Assembly (NCBI GenBank): GCA_020426085.1
Contig: JAGQQP010000233.1
Location: 1 to 6,687 of the forward strand
Direction of reading: 5' to 3'
DNA length: 6,687 bases
Origin: Planctomycetaceae bacterium
GTDB lineage: Bacteria > Planctomycetota > Planctomycetia > Planctomycetales > Planctomycetaceae
Shown: positions 5,897 to 6,687 of the stretch, in pieces
How positions within the stretch are numbered: the stretch's first letter is position 1
Layout: the number at the start of each line of letters is the position of its first letter
Position numbers and translations under genes: made by a program
The notes under the pieces: generated by a model
The model's input: only the letters and a program-made list of their open reading frames with translations
The model's database searches: none
Told to the model about the DNA's origin: nothing

Positions 5897-6687
5897 ATGA
5901 TCTACAGCCTCGGTCGAATCATTACCGGCATCTTCTGTTTTCTGGTCTGTGTTCTTATCACCTCACAGACTGCTTCTGCCGCCGATACCAAGCCCAACGT
6001 TCTGTTCCTGATCTGCGATGACTTGAACTGCGATCTGGGCTGCTATGGTCATCCCCAGGTACAGTCGCCGAATATCGATCAACTGGCCAAGCGTGGCGTT
6101 CGTTTTGAACATGCCTATTGTCAGTTCCCCTTATGTGGACCCAGCCGGGCTTCTTTCATGACGGGCATGTATCCCGATCAGACACTCGTGCAGCGCAATG
6201 CAATCTACATTCGCGAGCATGTGCCCAACGTGAAGACCATGTCGCAGATGTTTCGCGATCATGGCTACTTCGCGACCCGTGTGGGAAAAATCTACCACTA
6301 CAACGTCCCCTTGCATATCGGGACCGGCGGACACGACGATCCTTTTTCCTGGAATCAGACTTTCAACCCGCGTGGACGTGATGTGGATGATGAAGACCAG
6401 ATCTTCAGCCTCGTGCCCGGAAGCTTTGGTGGCACACTCAGTTGGCTGGCTGCAGAAGGAACCGACGCCGAACAGACCGACGGCATTGCTGCCGACATCG
6501 CCATTCAGCAGCTGAAAAAATTTGCGAAATCGAAAGAGCCGTTCTTCCTCGCAGTTGGCCTGTATCGACCGCACACACCCTATGTCGCTCCCAAAAGTTA
6601 TTTCGAAAAATATCCCGTCGATCAAATCAAAGTCCCTCAGATCCCGGACGGTTATCTGAAAACAATTCCGGTGCCCGCACATAAATC
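5897..6687 (+). CDS. Secreted type I sulfatase, iduronate-2-sulfatase-like (3' end cut by window)
   Basis: The first 263 codons of a sulfatase that hydrolyses sulfate esters, most likely on polysaccharides, outside the cytoplasm. The frame is open to the right edge, so perhaps half of the protein is missing. Residues 1-28 are a Sec signal peptide (hydrophobic IITGIFCFLVCVLI, likely cut after TASA). Asp41-Asp42 are metal ligands. Cys80-Gly-Pro-Ser-Arg84 is the C-x-P-S-R motif whose Cys is converted to formylglycine by a maturase encoded elsewhere. Lys131 and His134 (VGKIYH) and His226 (YRPHTPY) match active-site positions of human iduronate-2-sulfatase, and the stretches LGCYG, SPNIDQLA, DDPFSW and PFFLAVG follow that family in order. 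The natural substrate cannot be assigned; planctomycetes carry many such sulfatases for marine or plant sulfated glycans. No neighbouring glycoside hydrolase is visible. It probably has its own promoter. Confidence 0.95.
   Translation, partial: MIYSLGRIITGIFCFLVCVLITSQTASAADTKPNVLFLICDDLNCDLGCYGHPQVQSPNIDQLAKRGVRFEHAYCQFPLCGPSRASFMTGMYPDQTLVQRNAIYIREHVPNVKTMSQMFRDHGYFATRVGKIYHYNVPLHIGTGGHDDPFSWNQTFNPRGRDVDDEDQIFSLVPGSFGGTLSWLAAEGTDAEQTDGIAADIAIQQLKKFAKSKEPFFLAVGLYRPHTPYVAPKSYFEKYPVDQIKVPQIPDGYLKTIPVPAHK

Noticed and set aside
6131..6682. 183-codon minus-strand frame
   Set aside because: It is antisense to the sulfatase gene. The sulfatase motifs lie in the plus frame, which is open to the window edge.

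Overview
The window looks like chromosomal DNA from a planctomycete, probably of the Gimesia/Rubinisphaera kind. This is inferred from the secreted iduronate-sulfatase-like enzyme, the moderate base composition, the loosely packed genes with long spacers, and the large unrecognised lipoprotein. No rRNA, tRNA, CRISPR array, insertion sequence or phage gene is visible.

Layout. Positions 1-1608 (+) hold the 3' part of a two-gene ABC export cassette: a MacB/FtsX-type permease cut by the window edge, followed 3 bases later by its LolD/MacB-like ATPase. An intrinsic terminator at 1633-1677 closes it. Positions 1693-2589 (-) encode a class I SAM-dependent methyltransferase convergent with the cassette. 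Positions 2876-5077 (-) encode a 733-residue predicted lipoprotein. After a Ser/Thr/Asn/Pro-rich linker it appears to be six degenerate copies of one alpha/beta module of about 100 residues, and this is the least familiar item here. Divergent from it, 5349-5768 (+) encodes an MntR-type manganese-sensing repressor with all six metal ligands. Positions 5897-6687 (+) hold the first 263 codons of a secreted type I sulfatase resembling iduronate-2-sulfatase, cut by the right edge.

How the genes fit together. The ABC permease and ATPase form one machine, probably moving a lipophilic or envelope substrate with an adaptor encoded upstream of the window. The other genes look like independent transcription units. 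The one suggestive link is the 271-base divergent region between mntR and the repeat lipoprotein. It holds a 13-base inverted repeat and a DtxR-like half site, so metal-dependent control of the lipoprotein is possible but unproven. No manganese transporter gene is in view.
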